64,000 nucleotides of DNA from UBA12481 sp942493265 (GTDB lineage Bacteria > Bacteroidota > Bacteroidia > Bacteroidales > UBA12481), in the NCBI GenBank assembly GCA_942493265.1, contig OW818688.1, forward strand, positions 3,968,001 through 4,032,000. Direction: 5' to 3'. Under the pieces are notes generated by a model, which was given only the letters and a program-made list of their open reading frames with translations, did not search any database and was not told the DNA's origin. This document shows, one piece after another, positions 60,245 to 64,000 of this stretch (position 1 is the first letter of the stretch; every line of letters begins with the position of its first letter). The position numbers and the translations under genes were made by a program.

Positions 60245-61933
60245 ATGAAAAAGCAGATTCGTTTTATTTTGCTGGCCGGAATCCTGCTGGGCTTTGCCTT
60301 ACCGCAATATGCTCAGGAATCCCCCAGGGACAAAGGTTTAAAAGTTATCACCAAGGAGGCCATTCAGGGACAACTTGAATTCCTGGCTTCCGACTGGACC
60401 GAAGGTCGTGAAACCGGTACAAAAGGTGAATACATGGCAGGTGATTATATTGCCAGCATGTTCAAGATGTACGGATTAACTCCCGGCGGTGATGCAGAAC
60501 AAGTCAGATTCAGCCGCGGACAAAGACCGCCAAGCGGAGGTCAGGGTACTCGCCCGGAGCCAAAAAGAACTTATTTTCAGAACATTAACTTTCTGGAAAC
60601 CACTCCGGGTCCGGTTCAGGAACTGAGTGTAATCACAAAAAACGGCAGCAGTTCGAGAGCTGTGGATTTTGATTATCAGACTGACTTCTCCCTGACCCCG
60701 GGTTCAGTTGGAATTGAAGCAGAAGTACCGGTTGTATTTGTGGGGTACGGCCTGGTTGATGAAAAGAATGGCTATGACGACTTTAAAGGGTTGGACCTGA
60801 AAGGTAAAATTGTTATCAAGCTGAGTGGATATCCGGGATCAAAAGATATCAATTCAAAGTCATATGAAAAGTTCAAGCCGGTTGTTCCGGTGGTTGATCC
60901 AAATGCACCCCGTCAGTTCAGGCCGGGTGGATTTGGCGGAAATCCGTGGGCCGCAGAAAAAGGAGTTATCGGAATCATAGAATATCGTGCGGGTACAGAT
61001 CCCACAACCTCGTGGGCAGCAAACGTTCCGTTCCGCTATAATACCGATACTTATGAAGGCGATGTACCTCAGTCGCGTATCAGGAAATCCATGCGCATTA
61101 TGAATGATAAAGTTGATGTGGGCGTTATGACCTTAACGGTTACTGATCGGGTTATAAATGAGATCCTCAATGGCTCAGGATTAGACTTTGCCGCGATAGA
61201 AAAGCAGATTGCCGAAACCGGGAAGCCGGCATCACGGGAACTTACCGGTAAATTCATCCGGGTAAAAACAACCGTTGAATCACGTATCGTAAAAGGCAGA
61301 AACGTTGTTGGCGTTCTCGAAGGGAAAAATACCGAGGAAATCATCGTTATTGGTGGCCATTATGATCATATGGGTAAAATCGATGGGTTCATTTATAATG
61401 GAGCCGATGATAATGCCTCCGGTACAGTTGGAGTGATGACCATCGCCAAAGGGATGATGGCTACTGGAATCAAGCCGGAAAAAACCATCGTTTTCTGTGC
61501 CTGGACAGGTGAAGAAAAGGGTTTACTCGGATCAAATTACTTTGTTCAACATCCTTACAAAGAAAAGATTCTGTGTAACCTGAACTATGATATGATTTCC
61601 AGAAACAGTCCGGGTGAAAACCAGGACAACAAAGTCGGAGTAAATTACTCAAACAAATTCCCGGTATCAAAAGAGCTGGTTGAGAAATTCAACAAAGAAT
61701 TGAATCTGGGACTGGAAATCAAATTCACCGGATCTGACAGACCTGGTGGTGGCAGTGACCATGCTCCCTTTGCAACTGCTGGAATTCCGATTTACTATTT
61801 TATGGCCGGAATGCCACCGGAGTACCATAAGTACAATGATCACCTGGAACTGGTTAATTGGGACAAAATGCTGAAAATCGTCCAATTGGGATATCTCAGT
61901 ATTTTCGAACTTGCCCAGATGCCCTGGAATTAA
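60245..61933 (+). CDS. Exported M28 family zinc aminopeptidase (copy 2)
   Basis: A 562-residue paralogue of the preceding gene with a signal peptide ending PQYAQ. It keeps the zinc-site blocks GGHYDHMG, GADDNASG, WTGEEKGLLGS and KYNDHLE. It differs by two Gly/Pro/Arg-rich insertions: near residues 80-105 (RGQRPPSGGQGTRPEPKR) and near 220-235 (PRQFRPGGFGGNPW). These are likely flexible surface loops. It is followed by a strong terminator hairpin, which ends the two-gene unit. Tandem duplication with diverged loops suggests different peptide preferences. Confidence 0.92.
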   Translation: MKKQIRFILLAGILLGFALPQYAQESPRDKGLKVITKEAIQGQLEFLASDWTEGRETGTKGEYMAGDYIASMFKMYGLTPGGDAEQVRFSRGQRPPSGGQGTRPEPKRTYFQNINFLETTPGPVQELSVITKNGSSSRAVDFDYQTDFSLTPGSVGIEAEVPVVFVGYGLVDEKNGYDDFKGLDLKGKIVIKLSGYPGSKDINSKSYEKFKPVVPVVDPNAPRQFRPGGFGGNPWAAEKGVIGIIEYRAGTDPTTSWAANVPFRYNTDTYEGDVPQSRIRKSMRIMNDKVDVGVMTLTVTDRVINEILNGSGLDFAAIEKQIAETGKPASRELTGKFIRVKTTVESRIVKGRNVVGVLEGKNTEEIIVIGGHYDHMGKIDGFIYNGADDNASGTVGVMTIAKGMMATGIKPEKTIVFCAWTGEEKGLLGSNYFVQHPYKEKILCNLNYDMISRNSPGENQDNKVGVNYSNKFPVSKELVEKFNKELNLGLEIKFTGSDRPGGGSDHAPFATAGIPIYYFMAGMPPEYHKYNDHLELVNWDKMLKIVQLGYLSIFELAQMPWN

Positions 61934-61967
61934 GATATAGGATTAGGGTTGGTTAAATTGATAGTGG

Positions 61968-62002
61968 AAGGTTGCCGGTGAAAGCCGGCAACCTTTTTTT
62001 TT
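61968..62002 (+). terminator. Rho-independent terminator after the M28 pair
   Basis: Perfect 11-bp GC-rich arms (AAGGTTGCCGG and its complement) at 61968-61978 and 61985-61995 enclose a 6-base loop and are followed by nine T including the stem end, to 62002. It begins 34 bases after the peptidase stop. Confidence 0.92.
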
Positions 62003-62063
62003 ATACGATTTGAAACATTTTTTTGGCATATTTGTATTAGAGTAAACTTTAAAAACTAATTCA

Positions 62064-62828
62064 ATGAAAAAAGTTTCCTTAGTATATCTTTCCTTACTAT
62101 TGATCGCGGTATTAGCTACCGATTGTTCGGTGCAAAGGGACATCAGCAAGGGCGACCTCAGCACGGATACGATCAGGATAGACGGGCTCAATAAAGGATT
62201 GGCCCTTGAGATTGCCTTTGTAAAAGGTGCAGCTCATAACCATCCTACTTTTGCTATCTGGGTGGAAGATCCGGAACAGAATTATATCCGCACATTGTTT
62301 GTCACGAAATCGGTAGGCACCGGAATTTACGGGCATGGCCCCATCCAGAAGGAAGTTTGGGATGTAAAACCCGGACCTCAGAAGAGGCCGGCCACCCTGC
62401 CCTATTGGCTGCATAAAAGGTCGGATTTACTAAAAGTTCCCTTGCTTCCTGATTCGGCTCATCCCGTGCTGGATGGCTATACCGGTGCCACCCCCAAGAG
62501 TGATTTTGTCATTAAAACCGGTACTCCTGAGCTCTTACCCCGGAAAATCAGGGTATTAATGGAGATCAATCAACCCTGGGACTGGAATGAATACTGGACT
62601 AACGCGCTATACAACGACCCCGATTACCGCACTTCCTGTCAGCCTTCCCTGGTATATTCAGTTACCATTGATCTGGACAAACCTGAACCCGAGTATTATC
62701 TCAATCCGATTGGCCATGGACATTATGCCGGAAAAGACGGATTATTATATACGGATCTGAGGACCATGACTACGGCATTGCAGATAATCGATCATGTTAG
62801 TGTCAAACTGATTAAAATCCGGGAGTAA
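62064..62828 (+). CDS. Lipoprotein of DUF2271-like type
   Basis: A 254-residue lipoprotein (signal ending LATDC, Cys21). The phrases AIWVEDPEQNYIRTLFVT and RPATLPYWLHKR resemble the core of DUF2271 proteins, in which WIED and a TLY/FVT strand are followed by an RP...LP.W segment. Members are exported and often associated with FMN-related or redox proteins, but function is unknown. It lies 4 bp before a TonB-dependent receptor gene and downstream of a terminator, so the two probably form an operon with an outer-membrane transport role. Confidence 0.6.
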   Translation: MKKVSLVYLSLLLIAVLATDCSVQRDISKGDLSTDTIRIDGLNKGLALEIAFVKGAAHNHPTFAIWVEDPEQNYIRTLFVTKSVGTGIYGHGPIQKEVWDVKPGPQKRPATLPYWLHKRSDLLKVPLLPDSAHPVLDGYTGATPKSDFVIKTGTPELLPRKIRVLMEINQPWDWNEYWTNALYNDPDYRTSCQPSLVYSVTIDLDKPEPEYYLNPIGHGHYAGKDGLLYTDLRTMTTALQIIDHVSVKLIKIRE

Positions 62829-62832
62829 TAAT

Positions 62833-64000
62833 ATGAAAATCAAATCATTAAAAATCCTGTCATTAGTTTTTTCCCTTTTAATTGCTTTTGCTGCGATTCA
62901 ACCGGCAGAAGCACAGAATTCCGGAAAAGTTGAAGGTATTGTTACGGATGCAACCAGCAATGAACCGTTGCCGTTCGTAAACATCATTATAAAAGGCACT
63001 TCGGTCGGTACAACCAGCGACCTCGACGGAAAATTCCTGATCACTGGTCTGGCCCCGGGTTTTGTTACCCTGCAGGCATCATTTGTTGGCTATGAGATGG
63101 GATTCTCCCCTGAAGTTCAGGTTACCAATTCAAACATAACCTTCACCGAAATCAAGTTAACTGCAAAAGACACCAAAATTAATGAAGTCGTTATCAAGGC
63201 TTCACCATTCAGAAAAACTGAAGAGAGCCCGGTTTCCCTGAACCGCATCGGGGTTAGTGAAATCGAGACAAACCCTGGCAGCAACCGGGATATCGCGAAA
63301 GTTATCCGGTCATTTCCCGGAGTAGGTTCAGGAGCTTCGTTCAGAAGCGACATCATCATACGCGGTGGTGGTCCGAGTGAAAGCCGGTTTTTCCTCGACG
63401 GGATGGAGATTCCCAATCTTAACCATTTCGCCACCCAGGGGTCATCAAGTGGTCCGCTTGGCATTCTGAATGCCGATTTTATCAGCAGTGTCAACTATTA
63501 TTCCGGTGCTTTTCCGGCCAATCGTGGAAATGCACTCAGCGGCGTATTTGAATTCACTCAGCAGGATGGAAATCCTGACAAACTCAAAACTAGGGCTACG
63601 CTTGGAGCTTCAGAACTGAGTCTGACACTGGATGGTCCATTGGCAAAGAATACCACGGCAATCCTCTCAGTGAGGGGAAGTTACCTTTCAACGCTATTCA
63701 AGCTTATCGGCCTTCCATTTTTGCCTACCTACTATGACTGGCAGCTGAAGGTAAAAACCAAGCTCAGCCCGAAGGATGAAATTTCGATCATATCGATCGG
63801 TGCATGTGACCTTTTCAAGCTGAATACCGGAATTGTCAATCCTACTGACCAGCAAGAGTATATTCTCACGAACATTCCGGTAAACACGCAATGGAGTTAT
63901 GCCATCGGGGCCGTATACAAACATTTTAAGGAAAAATCCTACCAAACCATATCGCTCAGCCGGAACATGCTGAACAACCGCACCTATAAATATCCGGATA
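62833..64000 (+). CDS. TonB-dependent outer-membrane receptor (5' part)
   Basis: The frame starts at ATG 62833 and runs off the right edge; 389 codons are present. It has a signal peptide (ending PAEAQ), then a carboxypeptidase-D-like regulatory domain (KVEGIVTDATSNEPLPFVNI), a TonB-box-like stretch (DTKINEVVIKAS), and a plug domain with SNRDIAKVIRSFPGV and IIRGGGPSESRFFLDGMEIP. The early barrel strands begin near residue 250. It lacks the SusC signature and has no SusD partner before it, so it is more likely a receptor for a metal chelate, peptide or small ligand. Ligand unknown. Confidence 0.92.
   Translation, partial: MKIKSLKILSLVFSLLIAFAAIQPAEAQNSGKVEGIVTDATSNEPLPFVNIIIKGTSVGTTSDLDGKFLITGLAPGFVTLQASFVGYEMGFSPEVQVTNSNITFTEIKLTAKDTKINEVVIKASPFRKTEESPVSLNRIGVSEIETNPGSNRDIAKVIRSFPGVGSGASFRSDIIIRGGGPSESRFFLDGMEIPNLNHFATQGSSSGPLGILNADFISSVNYYSGAFPANRGNALSGVFEFTQQDGNPDKLKTRATLGASELSLTLDGPLAKNTTAILSVRGSYLSTLFKLIGLPFLPTYYDWQLKVKTKLSPKDEISIISIGACDLFKLNTGIVNPTDQQEYILTNIPVNTQWSYAIGAVYKHFKEKSYQTISLSRNMLNNRTYKYPD

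Noticed and set aside
1..64000. tRNA, rRNA or insertion sequences
   Set aside because: No cloverleaf-like, rRNA-like or transposase-like sequence was noticed on either strand; a dedicated search could still find small RNAs.

Overview
The window comes from a Bacteroidota (probably class Bacteroidia) chromosome. The evidence is a SusC/SusD pair, many lipoprotein signal peptides, starts without Shine-Dalgarno sequences, promoter-like TAnnTTTG boxes, a long acidic ribosomal protein S1, and Bacteroidota-typical genes (DUF1015 beside serA/serC, DUF3822 beside rsmD, a lysine-type SerA). No rRNA, tRNA, CRISPR array, transposase or integrase was seen. Genes are densely packed, and no stretch above about 240 bases lacks a gene.

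Layout. (1) 1-15365, all on the minus strand: a polysaccharide-utilisation-like locus that I read as a ribose or ribosyl-compound scavenging system. In transcription order it encodes ribokinase, SusC, SusD, three exported ADP-ribosylglycohydrolase-family proteins, two exported esterases that each carry a second decayed esterase domain, a GRP/RhaT-type sugar permease, and a cut-off Fn3-like lipoprotein. Several genes overlap by ATGA. (2) 15553-17088: an unrecognised helical-repeat protein on the plus strand, ending in a perfect 26-bp palindrome. (3) 17133-21581 minus: gcvT-serC-serA-DUF1015, a serine/glycine operon. (4) 21695-26465: an orphan HPt protein (plus), then a minus operon pnuC-nadR kinase-RNA methyltransferase-dipeptidyl peptidase IV. 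(5) 26627-34466 plus: a phosphorelay operon with two large hybrid kinases, an HPt protein, CheR and CheB, but no CheA, CheW or chemoreceptor. (6) 34447-40146 minus: guaA, an acyltransferase, rnz and rpsA. A textbook terminator hairpin for rpsA lies inside the rnz reading frame. (7) 40180-47954 minus and 48188-54550 plus: a divergent exopolysaccharide locus. The minus arm has a response regulator, a receiver-sugar transferase fusion, a TolC-like protein, a LysM-containing Wzz/BY-kinase-like protein, a flippase and an O-antigen ligase/polymerase. The plus arm makes nucleotide sugars (ugd, UDP-xylose synthase, rfbA, rfbC, rfbD, phosphohexomutase). A CRP-like palindrome lies between the arms. (8) 54560-64000: yjbQ, a RecD-like helicase, small conserved proteins, rsmD, two tandem M28 peptidases, a DUF2271-like lipoprotein, and the start of a TonB-dependent receptor.

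Most likely under-described parts: the ADP-ribosylglycohydrolase/esterase/ribokinase locus; the kinase-CheR-CheB module without a chemoreceptor; the pseudo-receiver fused to a sugar phosphotransferase; and the palindromic element that supplies stop codons at both convergent junctions where it occurs. All functions are inferred from reading the sequence. No database search was run.
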